DNA of 64,000 nt, taken from assembly GCF_048553275.1 (NCBI RefSeq), contig NZ_JBLZMW010000013.1, positions 91,746-155,745 on the forward strand, read 5' to 3'. The first letter of the stretch is position 1. Each line of letters begins with the position of its first letter. A program made the translations under genes and the position numbers. Under the pieces are notes generated by a model. The model was not told where the DNA came from. It ran no database searches and saw nothing but the letters and a program-made list of their open reading frames with translations. This DNA comes from Pacificoceanicola sp048553275 (GTDB lineage: Bacteria; Pseudomonadota; Alphaproteobacteria; Rhodobacterales; Rhodobacteraceae). Of this stretch, positions 43,033-51,563 are shown piece by piece.

Positions 43033-44597
43033 TGCCATGCTCCCGCATCACATTCTGGCGCCGTCAAAGCGTCCGGAAACCGGGTTTCCGCCGCGGTCAG
43101 AATCATTGGTGCGCGACCGTGGAGGTCGCGGGCAAAGTCCCGGTTTCGCGGCGTGATATCCCCATCCACAAGCCGCGGCATCTGGTTCGAGAAATCATTG
43201 CCGACAAGCAGGATTTCCCCGCCAGTCGCCGTGGCGAGGCCGGCCTCGTTGCCGCGCAACGTATTGGAGGAAATCAGGGTTTGCGCCTTGAGCGGTTGCG
43301 CCGAAACCCAGATGCCCGCGCTGCCACTGCCACTGATCGTGTTCCCGTCGATCTGGACGCCGTCGCTGGACCGGATATCAACGCCCTTCTGGCGGCTGTT
43401 CAGCACAACATTGTCGCGTAGGATTCCGCAACGCGTCCGGGAAAATTTGATTGCGCCACCGCTACGGCGCCAGATCACGTTGCCACCAACCTCGACCCGG
43501 TCGCTGGACCCTTGCACCAGTATCCCGGAGCGGTCCCCTTCGAGCAGCACATTTCCCCGCACAACCGCCCTGTCAGATCCGGCGAGGACGCGAATGGCGT
43601 TGGTCGGGCCATCGCCGAAAAAAAGGTTGCCCTCCAGCCGCGCATTCAGGGCTGACGACAGCAGAAGCGCGTTGTGGCGCATGTCATAGAAACGGTTCTT
43701 GCTCACCAATGTCCCGTTTGTCCCCGCAATCGACAGGGTCTGCACGTCTTCGAAGTGGCTGCCGACGATACGGGTCGGCCCTGTGGACGGCATCAAGGCG
43801 TGCGCAACCACGGACACCCCGGAAAACTTTGGCGTATTGCCAAACCCCAGCCCTTCGAAACTGGCCCCGTAGGCCTGCAGGGAGCCCCCGCCAGCGATGG
43901 TCAGGAAGGGAACGAAGTCCTTGCTGGTTGCGTGTGGTCCGCCCTGTGACGAGATCCGGGCGCGATCAATCTCGACCCGACCGAAACTGATGATGAACGC
44001 GCCATCCGGTCGGCTGAGCTTCAGGCGATCATGCGGCCCCAAACGCAGCACCGTGTCTTCCCAAAGCACAACAGGCACCCGCAGGACATCCTGCCCGGCG
44101 CGCATGTCCTGTTGCAGCCCCGTCGCGCGCAGCATCTGGCGAATCCGGTCCAGGGTGACGACACCGCCGCGAATGGTCAGCGCATCCGTCTTGCCCCCCG
44201 GATGCGCCAGCAGCAAGTCGAGGTTGTCCTGCGACCCCTGCACCTGCGCCAGCAGCGCAAGCGCCGTTCGGAAGGTTTCGACGGAGGCGTGTGCGGGCGG
44301 CTCGGATGCCGGTTCGGCGGCCAACGACCGTCTCGCATCGTGCGCGCCAAAACCGGGCTTCGGCAATTCGCTGGTCAATCCGTCCAGCCCTGAGCGAAAG
44401 AGAAGCTGCGCCAGAGGCAGGCGCCGGGCCGTCGCATCTTCATGCAGCAAATCAGAGAGGCTGCGCAGTCGCTGATCCAGCTCGATCAGGGCGAAATCCG
44501 GGGCGGCGCGCAGCGGCGCCGGCGCCAGAAGGCTGGCGCAGAACAGTGTCACGGCAAAAAGCGCCGCGACCATATCCCGCGCGGCCACCCTAGGCAT
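43029..44597 (-). CDS. AlgG-like parallel beta-helix protein, epimerase motif apparently lost
   Basis: 522 residues with a signal peptide (about 1-31). The N-terminal 200 residues are mixed; from about 230 a right-handed beta-helix begins with FLTIAGGGSLQAYGASFEGLGF, matching the AlgG pattern, and repeats about every 23 residues (IVGSHFEDVQ, VSKNRFYDM, VRGNVLLEG, VGGNVIWRR, LRDNVVLNS, IDGNTISGS). AlgG converts mannuronate to guluronate with a DPHD motif; here the aligned segment reads LLSS (about 312-315). The start overlaps the AlgA-like stop by 8 bases. Confidence 0.72.
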   Translation of the reverse strand: MPRVAARDMVAALFAVTLFCASLLAPAPLRAAPDFALIELDQRLRSLSDLLHEDATARRLPLAQLLFRSGLDGLTSELPKPGFGAHDARRSLAAEPASEPPAHASVETFRTALALLAQVQGSQDNLDLLLAHPGGKTDALTIRGGVVTLDRIRQMLRATGLQQDMRAGQDVLRVPVVLWEDTVLRLGPHDRLKLSRPDGAFIISFGRVEIDRARISSQGGPHATSKDFVPFLTIAGGGSLQAYGASFEGLGFGNTPKFSGVSVVAHALMPSTGPTRIVGSHFEDVQTLSIAGTNGTLVSKNRFYDMRHNALLLSSALNARLEGNLFFGDGPTNAIRVLAGSDRAVVRGNVLLEGDRSGILVQGSSDRVEVGGNVIWRRSGGAIKFSRTRCGILRDNVVLNSRQKGVDIRSSDGVQIDGNTISGSGSAGIWVSAQPLKAQTLISSNTLRGNEAGLATATGGEILLVGNDFSNQMPRLVDGDITPRNRDFARDLHGRAPMILTAAETRFPDALTAPECDAGAWQ

Positions 44598-46011
44598 TGC
44601 TTGCCATGGGAAGGGACACTGCGCCCACATCGAGTTTTTCCAAGGTCACAAAGAGTAGTTCGGCCTTGTCATCGCCGCTGTTCACGATGCGAACCTCGCC
44701 ATTCTCATCGGCATAAATGCGCCCGCCTTCCGTGGCCGTCTTGCTCCATCCCGGACCGGAGGCATGCACCGTGCCCTGCACGACGATGACCTGCCGATTG
44801 CGTGGACCCTTGTCGAGGATGACCGTCCGGCCAACGTCGATTTCCGCCGTCCCAAGATGAAACTTGTCAGACTCCACCAGTCGCGCGACTTCTTTCTGCT
44901 TTTCGAAGGGCACCATGGCGGGCTTCGCCTCGGCGTGGACTTCCGTCTCGGTACGGTGGCTCGCCTTGAGTTGTTCGACCACTTTCTTGACGCTTTGTGT
45001 CTCGTCCATGCGCGCGACCAGGAGCGCATCCGGCGTGTCGATCACGATCACATCCGTCAGCCCCACCACGCTCACAAGACGGCTGTCTGCACGCACCATG
45101 GTGTTGACCGCGTCCAGCGCGATCACATCGCCCTGCAGCACGTTGCCGTTCTGATCCTGCGGCGAGATGTTGTACATCGCCAACCAACTGCCGACGTCGT
45201 CCCAGCTGACATCCAGCGGAGCCAATGCAATGCGGTCGGTCTTTTCAAAAACCACACCTTCGGTCGGCTCTGAGGCCGCTTCGGCAAAATCGGCCTCGTT
45301 GAGGTAGAGCGCATCGGGCGTGTCAGATCCAAACTCGACAGAATCCGCCACATAAGCCGCGGTGCGCGGATCAAACCTGGCGTATTCGTCGATGATGGTG
45401 CGGGCGGAAAACATCGACAATCCAGAGGCCCAATAGGCCGCTTTGCTGTCGATCAGCGCCTGTGCCTCTTCGGCGGGCGGCTTTTCGACAAACCCGCCAA
45501 CCTGGCGAATCGCCTCATATCCTTCCATCGGACCGGCGTCCGTGATGTAGCCAAACCCGGTTTCCGCATAGCGCGGCGGAATGCCGAAGGTGATGATGTG
45601 TCCGGCCTGCGCGGCGGGAATGCAGGCTTCGATGGTCTCTGTCAGCGGCCCGGAAATGATGTGATCGGCAGGGACCACGACGAACAGCGCGTTCGGATCC
45701 TTTCGGGAGATCGCATGAGCAGCGGCAAGCACGGCAGGACCGGTATTACGGCCCATCGGCTCACAGATGATCTGTGCATTCGACTGGATCTCGCGCAGCT
45801 GTTTGACCACGGTCCCGCGATGCGTGACCCCGGTAACGATGACCGGATCGTTGTAGACCGGGCCCGAGTGACGCTGCACCGCAACCTGAAAGAAGGTCGA
45901 CGATTCAGGTCCGCTGATCTTCTGGAATTGCTTCGGACTCTGCGTGCGCGACAGCGGCCAAAGCCGCGTCCCTTTGCCACCGCAGATGATCAGGGGATAG
46001 ATGGTCGTCAT
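44590..46011 (-). CDS. algA: AlgA-like GDP-mannose pyrophosphorylase with degenerate isomerase half
   Basis: 473 residues. The N-terminal 350 residues are a full mannose-1-phosphate guanylyltransferase: GGKGTRLWPLSR (about 11-22), EPMGRNTGPAV, VPADH, GFGYI and FVEKP are all present. The C-terminal cupin normally carries phosphomannose isomerase activity with an His-rich metal site (QMHHHRAEHW). Here that segment is VILDKGPRNRQVIVVQ (about 396-411), with the histidines gone, and the YLGEDDIVR end is missing. Product GDP-mannose feeds AlgD. Isomerase activity must come from elsewhere. Confidence 0.85.
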   Translation of the reverse strand: MTTIYPLIICGGKGTRLWPLSRTQSPKQFQKISGPESSTFFQVAVQRHSGPVYNDPVIVTGVTHRGTVVKQLREIQSNAQIICEPMGRNTGPAVLAAAHAISRKDPNALFVVVPADHIISGPLTETIEACIPAAQAGHIITFGIPPRYAETGFGYITDAGPMEGYEAIRQVGGFVEKPPAEEAQALIDSKAAYWASGLSMFSARTIIDEYARFDPRTAAYVADSVEFGSDTPDALYLNEADFAEAASEPTEGVVFEKTDRIALAPLDVSWDDVGSWLAMYNISPQDQNGNVLQGDVIALDAVNTMVRADSRLVSVVGLTDVIVIDTPDALLVARMDETQSVKKVVEQLKASHRTETEVHAEAKPAMVPFEKQKEVARLVESDKFHLGTAEIDVGRTVILDKGPRNRQVIVVQGTVHASGPGWSKTATEGGRIYADENGEVRIVNSGDDKAELLFVTLEKLDVGAVSLPMASNA

Positions 46012-46033
46012 GGAGATGCCTCGCTTCTCATGC

Positions 46034-47215
46034 TCAAAGCCCTGGAAGGTTTTTCGACAGCCGCAGACGCGCGGTCTTGCCGATATCCTCAGTTGTCAGA
46101 GCTCCATCTTCCGGAACAAGATCGACTGGCACGTAGAGATCACCGCGCAGACTTGCTGCGGTGGTCGCTTCGCTGGCGATGACACGGACGGGAATGCTCC
46201 TCCCGTCATTCAGATCCATGGTAACCATGTCTCCGTTCATCGCCCTGTTCAGCCCTTCTATGCTCATCAGAGTCTGTGCTCTGACTTCAGAAGTATTAAC
46301 GAAAATTGTCAGAATTAAGTCTGTTTGAAGGACAGTTGCGCCTTCAATTATTCCTTTTGAAACAACGGCTTCACACTCGCACGGCATAGTGAAATTCAGC
46401 ACGTCTCCGGTGTTTGCGTTAATAGAAAATAACACGTCCCCCTTCGCGGCGGAGGGATTGAGATAGCTGATCTGTCCGGGCGCCGTTGCGCGCATCATCT
46501 GGCCTGCCCGCTCAACGAAAACCGGGTGCATTTCGTGCGCCGTGGTGTAGCGTTTGAACAGAATGAAAGCCGCCGCAACGATCAACACACAGGAAAGAGC
46601 CGCGACAGAAATCGACCGGACACGATCGAAAATTGACTGTTTTGCGGTCTCGCCCTTTGGCTGCTTGGGCTCGGTTGGTCCGGTGTAGCTGACCATCCCG
46701 TCGATGGTGACGAAATCACCCGCAATGAAGCTGTTCAGAATGTATCGCAGCTGTGGCAGGTGCTCGCCTGTCGGATTGGCAAACTGGAAAACCGATGCAC
46801 CATCGGAAGCCTCGGAGAGCACGGTCACTTCGGGGTGCAGAGTGATCGAGAAGGTCTCGAAGGTGAAATGCAGAACCGCGATGTGGCGCGATCCGATGCC
46901 AAGCGGGCTTCCCTGATCAGCAGTCGCCCGGATCTGCATCAGTGAGATGCTCTCTCCGGTATAGCGCTGGCCGTTTATCGAAATCGAAAACGGCAGGTCC
47001 AGCAACGGATGCTCATCATCGTAACCGAATTCCGGCGGTAGCGGCTTGGGCTGCTCAGGGCGTTCGGACACCGGCGTGTCGCTGTTGCCGTAAGCATAGT
47101 GCACGCTCATACCGGCTTGAACGACGTCCTGCGGAATCGCCGATTGCGGCGCGTCGACCGGGTTTCCAATCTTGTCCGGATCGAGCGACTCAGTGCGAAA
47201 AATGTCATTTGCCAT
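46034..47215 (-). CDS. Alg44-like copolymerase subunit with degenerate PilZ domain
   Basis: 393 residues. An N-terminal cytoplasmic region of about 200 residues contains a PilZ-like beta segment (FSISINGQRYTGESISLMQIRATA). It is followed by one transmembrane helix (about 201-220) and a periplasmic MFP-like barrel (APGQISYLNPSAAKGDVLFSINANTG). In Alg44 c-di-GMP is held by RxxxR and DxSxxG; here the second motif aligns to SISLMQI and no clear RxxxR precedes it. The position between alg8 and algA matches the Pseudomonas locus. Part of the gene (46260-46440) is AT-richer than its neighbours. Confidence 0.7.
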   Translation of the reverse strand: MANDIFRTESLDPDKIGNPVDAPQSAIPQDVVQAGMSVHYAYGNSDTPVSERPEQPKPLPPEFGYDDEHPLLDLPFSISINGQRYTGESISLMQIRATADQGSPLGIGSRHIAVLHFTFETFSITLHPEVTVLSEASDGASVFQFANPTGEHLPQLRYILNSFIAGDFVTIDGMVSYTGPTEPKQPKGETAKQSIFDRVRSISVAALSCVLIVAAAFILFKRYTTAHEMHPVFVERAGQMMRATAPGQISYLNPSAAKGDVLFSINANTGDVLNFTMPCECEAVVSKGIIEGATVLQTDLILTIFVNTSEVRAQTLMSIEGLNRAMNGDMVTMDLNDGRSIPVRVIASEATTAASLRGDLYVPVDLVPEDGALTTEDIGKTARLRLSKNLPGL

Positions 47216-47233
47216 CTGTTTTACCCCGCGATC

Positions 47234-48712
47234 CTATTCCACCGTGTTCAGAAACATGATCGCAACTGTCAGCCATGACAGGGCAAGCGCATGGTGCGCG
47301 AAGGATTCCCAGGCTTTCACCCGGTCATGAAGCGACAGCTTTGCGCCGCCACCTCCGCTGCCCTGCCGCGTCCATTTCTGTTTATCGAGGCGGAAAAGAA
47401 CAAATGTCTTGATGATTGCCCCCGCGATCTGCCCAAAGAACAGGATCGCCGGATGCGTGACGGGAAACCACTCCCCGTTGAACAATGCGATGATCACGCA
47501 AAAAAGATATCGTGTCGCCATGACCCAGGCGATGTAGAGCGGGATCACGGTCGGAGAGACAGTGATTGCTGCAATGAGTACCGAAATCGGACCGACAAGC
47601 GTCGTCCACATGGACACCCGTTGATCGAGGATCGACCACCATGTGAAAAACCCGATCTTGCGCGGCGATTCCCGCAGTGCGCGCCCGTTTGTGCGCATCA
47701 TGTTGCCGAACCAGCGGACCATGAGCGTTTTGGCGCTGTCGTAGAAGGTATCGCGGGGCTGGCCTTCGGCGGACTGGCTCTGCACATCCGGCAGATACGC
47801 CATCTGATAGCCATTGCGCAGCAGCCAATACCATGTGGACTTGTCGTCACCGGTGAGAAAATTCACCCGGCCCAGACGCCAATGATCAAGGTAATCTTGT
47901 CCCACGCCTTTGATGAACCCTGGCTGGGTCGCGAGGTTGGCGCGGAAAACGGACATCCGGCCCGTCAAAGTCAGCACCCGATTGCCGAGACCCATGGAAC
48001 ACATCATCACCTGCCGCTGGTTGAAGCGGAGGGTGAACCAGTCCTTGAACAGGTTCTGCTTGTCGATGATCGCCGCTTCATCGGTGGTGAGCGCGCCCAT
48101 GCGCGGATCAGAGAAGAACGGCGCTGATTGCGCCCAGATATCGCGCGGAACCACGGTGTCCCCGTCGACAAAAACCATGATGTCGTCTTTGGTCGGCGCC
48201 TTGTCCGCGAGGATGCGCAGCGCCTTTTCCATGGCGTCGCGCTTGCCCGAGGATTTGATGCGGTCAATGATCAGCTCGACGTTGCTCATGTCGAATCTGG
48301 ATGAGGCATAGAGCTGGCGGATCAGCCGCACGTCCTTGCCGTCCACAGCCGAGACCACGATGGTCGCGCCATCGCGCACCCTGGACGCGGCTTCGAACAG
48401 GCGGCGGTAGACCATGATGGTGACGTCGATATCCACCATGTAGGTGGTGACCATGAAGTAACAGTGCGATTTCACACCGCTTTTCCAGAAGCGCGCATTG
48501 TGGCGGCGCTTCCAGACGGGATATTTGATCCTGCGGAAGTAGATGGCGCGCGCAAAGTTGGTAAGAGCCCAGCTATAGCGCCACATGCCCAGAAACCCCA
48601 CAACGAAGACCGCGTTGGACGCATTATGAAGCTCCCCCAGGAAACCCTGGGGGACCACGGACACCAGAATATAGATGACCGAGAAGTAAGCGATATGTGT
48701 GAGCGCCATCAT
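47234..48712 (-). CDS. alg8: Alg8-type GT2 glycosyltransferase (polyuronate synthase)
   Basis: 492 residues. Two N-terminal membrane helices, a cytoplasmic GT2 domain and three or four C-terminal helices give the Alg8 layout. Motifs: first Asp region VVSAVDGKD, metal-binding VDGDT, LTGDDKSTW with the acceptor-site Asp, and a Q-x-x-R-W-like stretch TLMVRWFGNMMR. Alg8 polymerises GDP-mannuronate and passes the chain through the inner membrane with Alg44. The catalytic parts look intact, unlike the modifying enzymes. Eight bases separate it from algD. Confidence 0.88.
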   Translation of the reverse strand: MMALTHIAYFSVIYILVSVVPQGFLGELHNASNAVFVVGFLGMWRYSWALTNFARAIYFRRIKYPVWKRRHNARFWKSGVKSHCYFMVTTYMVDIDVTIMVYRRLFEAASRVRDGATIVVSAVDGKDVRLIRQLYASSRFDMSNVELIIDRIKSSGKRDAMEKALRILADKAPTKDDIMVFVDGDTVVPRDIWAQSAPFFSDPRMGALTTDEAAIIDKQNLFKDWFTLRFNQRQVMMCSMGLGNRVLTLTGRMSVFRANLATQPGFIKGVGQDYLDHWRLGRVNFLTGDDKSTWYWLLRNGYQMAYLPDVQSQSAEGQPRDTFYDSAKTLMVRWFGNMMRTNGRALRESPRKIGFFTWWSILDQRVSMWTTLVGPISVLIAAITVSPTVIPLYIAWVMATRYLFCVIIALFNGEWFPVTHPAILFFGQIAGAIIKTFVLFRLDKQKWTRQGSGGGGAKLSLHDRVKAWESFAHHALALSWLTVAIMFLNTVE

Positions 48713-48720
48713 CAGCCGCG

Positions 48721-50040
48721 TTACCAGCAGATGCCTTCGTAATTTTCAGAGGTCACCATGTCGCGATGCAGGCGGGTCAGATCGACAATCGGGCGCCCCT
48801 TGGCGGCAGCCTTCAGCTTCTCGACGGTCTCGTTGTAGTAGTTGCCCACGAGAACCGCGCCACTGTCATTGATCAGCTTGTCGAGATCACCGACCAGACG
48901 CCCCTGCAGGTTCGGCACGCTTTCGTTGCCACGGCCCGCACCGGGGGTCCCGCTGTCATAGGCTTCCTTGACGAAGGGGTCGTAGATGTCGACCTCGATG
49001 CCCTTGTCGATCAGGCGCGCCGCGAGGCTGACCAGCGGGCTTTCGCGCAGATCGTCGGTGCCCGGCTTGAAGCTGATGCCGACAAAGCCAACGCGCTTTG
49101 CGCCGCTCTTTTCGACCATCTTCTCGGCGCGGGCGATCTGGGCCTCGTTAGCTTCCAGAACCGCGTTGAGCAGATGCGACGGCGTGTCGTTCTGTGCTGC
49201 GAGGTGGCGTAGAGCGCGCACGTCCTTGGGCAAGCACGAACCGCCGAAGGCAAAGCCCGGACGCATAAAGTATGGCGACATGGCCGCCTTCTTGTCGCTG
49301 CAGAGGATCTCCATGACGGACTGGCCGTCGATGCCACAGGACTTGGCGATGTTGCCGATCTCGTTGGCAAAGGTCACCTTGACCGCGCGCCATGTGTTGG
49401 AGGTGTATTTCACCATCTCTGCGGTGCGGATATCCACCTTGTTGATCGCGCAGGGCATGTCCTTGTTCAGCTCCGCGAGGATTTGCCCCGTGGGTTCGTC
49501 CATAAAGCCAAAGACCACCAGACCGGGATCATAGCTGTCGGCAATCGCCGTGCTTTCACGCAGGAACTCGGGGTAGTAGCCAACGCCGAAGTCCTGGCCC
49601 GCAGTCTTGCCGGAGGTCTGCTCCAGTACTGGAATGCAGGCGCTCTCTGTCGACCCGGGCACGATGGTCGAGCGGATGACGACGGAGTGGTACGCGTCTT
49701 TTTCTTTAAGCGCCTTTCCGATGGTTTCGCAAACCGACGTTACATAGGACAGGCCAACCGAGCCATCCGGTGCGGAAGGGGTGCCGACGCACACAAAGGA
49801 AAGATCGGTTTCGGAAATCGCCTTGGCGAAATCGCTGGTTGCGCGCAGCTTGCCGCAGGCGACCATTTCACGAACGAGATCGTCGATACCTTCTTCGACG
49901 ATCGGGGACATTCCCGCGTTGATGGCGTCGATTTTTCCTTGGTCGACATCCACTGCGATCACATCGTGGCCGTCCTGCGCAAGACACGCAGCCGACACAA
50001 CTCCGACGTAACCAATGCCGAAGACACTGATCCTTGCCAT
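48721..50040 (-). CDS. algD: GDP-mannose 6-dehydrogenase
   Basis: 439 residues, the length of Pseudomonas AlgD. The NAD loop is GIGYVG (8-13). The catalytic Cys269 stands in FGGSCLPKD, and Lys211 in MVKYTSNTW matches the known active-site Lys. The enzyme oxidises GDP-mannose to GDP-mannuronate, the committed step for polymannuronate. UDP-glucose dehydrogenases have similar motifs, but the FVCVGTPSAPDGSVGL segment and the adjoining alg8 favour GDP-mannose. First gene of the nine-gene operon. Confidence 0.9.
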   Translation of the reverse strand: MARISVFGIGYVGVVSAACLAQDGHDVIAVDVDQGKIDAINAGMSPIVEEGIDDLVREMVACGKLRATSDFAKAISETDLSFVCVGTPSAPDGSVGLSYVTSVCETIGKALKEKDAYHSVVIRSTIVPGSTESACIPVLEQTSGKTAGQDFGVGYYPEFLRESTAIADSYDPGLVVFGFMDEPTGQILAELNKDMPCAINKVDIRTAEMVKYTSNTWRAVKVTFANEIGNIAKSCGIDGQSVMEILCSDKKAAMSPYFMRPGFAFGGSCLPKDVRALRHLAAQNDTPSHLLNAVLEANEAQIARAEKMVEKSGAKRVGFVGISFKPGTDDLRESPLVSLAARLIDKGIEVDIYDPFVKEAYDSGTPGAGRGNESVPNLQGRLVGDLDKLINDSGAVLVGNYYNETVEKLKAAAKGRPIVDLTRLHRDMVTSENYEGICW

Positions 50041-50386
50041 TATATTTGCCTCAATCTTGTTAACACTGTCTGACGCAGTGCTTTTTGATTGTGTTCAGTA
50101 TGAGGCAGAATTGTTGCCGGGCAAGCATGCCGCCGAAAAGGCGTTAACTTTTCGTTTATTGTGGTCAAGTGGTTACAGTTACTCAGTTTTCGCCCGAAAT
50201 TTCCCCGGCTATCCTTATGAGGTAGAGCAATTGGAAAAGCCATTTGTTAACAAACCATTAACAATAGAAAGCTATCGGTTCCGGCCATACTCTTGAACAA
50301 CTAGACTTGGTGGATTGCACCATATTTCGTAGGGTCGTATAGTTTTTCGACATTATATTGACGGCCCACCACTCGGAGTGAAAATC
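50041..50386. other. AT-rich divergent promoter region of the exopolysaccharide locus
   Basis: This 346-base gap separates algD (minus) from the lipoprotein lyase gene (plus). It is clearly richer in A+T than the genes around it. It contains three GTTAAC palindromes (50059, 50143, 50246), a short inverted repeat CACTG-N7-CAGTG (50064-50080) in the algD leader, and the CtrA-type box annotated separately. Confidence 0.6.
50247..50262. promoter_or_regulatory. CtrA-type box TTAA-N7-TTAAC
   Basis: TTAA (50247-50250), seven bases, then TTAAC (50258-50262) match the full CtrA consensus exactly. A second, one-mismatch copy (TTAA-N7-TTTA) is at 50144-50158. Both lie between the divergent algD and lyase genes, 100-210 bases from algD. 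CtrA control of this locus is inferred. Confidence 0.6.
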
Positions 50387-51316
50387 ATGGGAGCGACCCG
50401 GCTTGGCGCCCTGCTTCTCGCGCTTTTCCTGCCCGCATGCGTTCCGTCCTTTTCGGATTTTGACGCCTTTGGACGAGATCCCGAGCAGGCGCCGAGGGGC
50501 TACGAGAGATTTTTCAGCCCCTACCCTCACAATTTTCGCTACGCATCCAAAGCGCTCGGAGCACCTGTCCGGCGCGGCGAACGGTCCGAGCGCTACGAGC
50601 TTCGCACCGGCGACTGCGGCGGAAGCGACTGCGGCAACCCGCGATATCGCGCCGAAATCCGCCTGACCAGTGAGCGTGAGATCGGCAAAGTCGGTACGGA
50701 AACGTGGTTTGGCTGGAGCTTTTACAATTCGAGCATTCCCAGCTTCACCCGAAGGGACTCGCTTCGGCTCGTGTTTGGACAGTGGACCATGGGCGGCGAT
50801 GCCAGCCCGGCGATCCGCCTGATCCAGCTTGGCACGGACGAGGGCAATTGGAAGACATGCCGCCCGGCGATCTGCAGCGGCCCGGAGCGCGAGGCAGGCG
50901 ATGTTGTGGTCCAGCTCGAAGACCTGCGGCGCACCTTCGATTGGGGCGAGCAGGAAAACGAAGGCTATGTCTGCCGCCTGTTCGACATGGCCGCCAATCG
51001 CGGCCGCTGGGTCGATCTGGTCATGCAGACGAATTTCTCCCAGACAACCGATGGATATTTGAGGATCTGGGTCAACGGATCGCTGAAGTGCGACTACGCC
51101 GGTCCGATCCTGTCACCGCGCAGCCTTTTCGAGGGCAATCAGCCGGGACATCGTCGCGGCATCTTCTCCAGCTACACGACCCGCTGGACCGAAACATATG
51201 GCACACGGCCCAAGCCCACGCTGGTGGCCTACTATGACGAGTTCCGGATCGGCGCGACCCGCGAAGATGTCGATCCGCGCTGGATCGAAGCCGAGGGCCG
51301 CGCACCGCTGGATTAA
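50387..51316 (+). CDS. Lipoprotein polysaccharide lyase, jelly-roll type
   Basis: 309 residues from ATG 50387, with GGAG 8 bases upstream. Signal peptide ends LPAC with the lipidated Cys18, so it is probably anchored to the outer membrane. The fold looks like the polysaccharide lyase family around heparinase I (PF14099 type): beta-strand rich, with the RAEIR stretch (88-92), FGQWTMGGDASPAIRL, and a final YYDEFRIG strand. RxExR is also a hallmark of PL7 alginate lyases. It is divergent from algD, so cutting of the polymer made by the adjacent operon is likely. Confidence 0.7.
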   Translation: MGATRLGALLLALFLPACVPSFSDFDAFGRDPEQAPRGYERFFSPYPHNFRYASKALGAPVRRGERSERYELRTGDCGGSDCGNPRYRAEIRLTSEREIGKVGTETWFGWSFYNSSIPSFTRRDSLRLVFGQWTMGGDASPAIRLIQLGTDEGNWKTCRPAICSGPEREAGDVVVQLEDLRRTFDWGEQENEGYVCRLFDMAANRGRWVDLVMQTNFSQTTDGYLRIWVNGSLKCDYAGPILSPRSLFEGNQPGHRRGIFSSYTTRWTETYGTRPKPTLVAYYDEFRIGATREDVDPRWIEAEGRAPLD

Positions 51317-51495
51317 ACGGCGAGGCGCACCGTGGTGCCATCGGGATAGCTGAAAACGATCGCGTTGCCGACCCGGCTCACTTGCGCCTTCCCGGCGAAG
51401 CGACCGGTTTGGGGCACGACCTTCATGACGGTCTCATCGGCCAGCGGCAGAATGGCGAGGGATTGGTTCGGGACCGTGTGACATTCGGTACGCAT
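51313..51495 (-). CDS. 60-residue small protein, unknown function
   Basis: ATG 51495 follows AGGAG at 8 bases. The frame ends on the same TAA/TTA bases that stop the converging lyase gene. No signal peptide; the C-terminal half is beta-like (QVSRVGNAIVFSYPDGTTVRLAV). Role unknown. Confidence 0.5.
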   Translation of the reverse strand: MRTECHTVPNQSLAILPLADETVMKVVPQTGRFAGKAQVSRVGNAIVFSYPDGTTVRLAV

Positions 51496-51563
51496 CGGGG
51501 CAGCTCCTGGTAAGTCGAAAGCAAAGTCACATGTGTCAATCTGATCAAGCCAGATGAACGCCG

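Noticed and set aside
37159..50040. Cellulose or Pel type locus as an alternative reading of the operon
   Set aside because: GDP-mannose dehydrogenase, the GDP-mannose pyrophosphorylase and the AlgX/AlgG/AlgL folds together fit only an alginate-type system.
50015..50296. 93-residue plus-strand frame over the algD promoter
   Set aside because: It covers the AT-rich regulatory region and the start of algD, with a composition unlike a protein.
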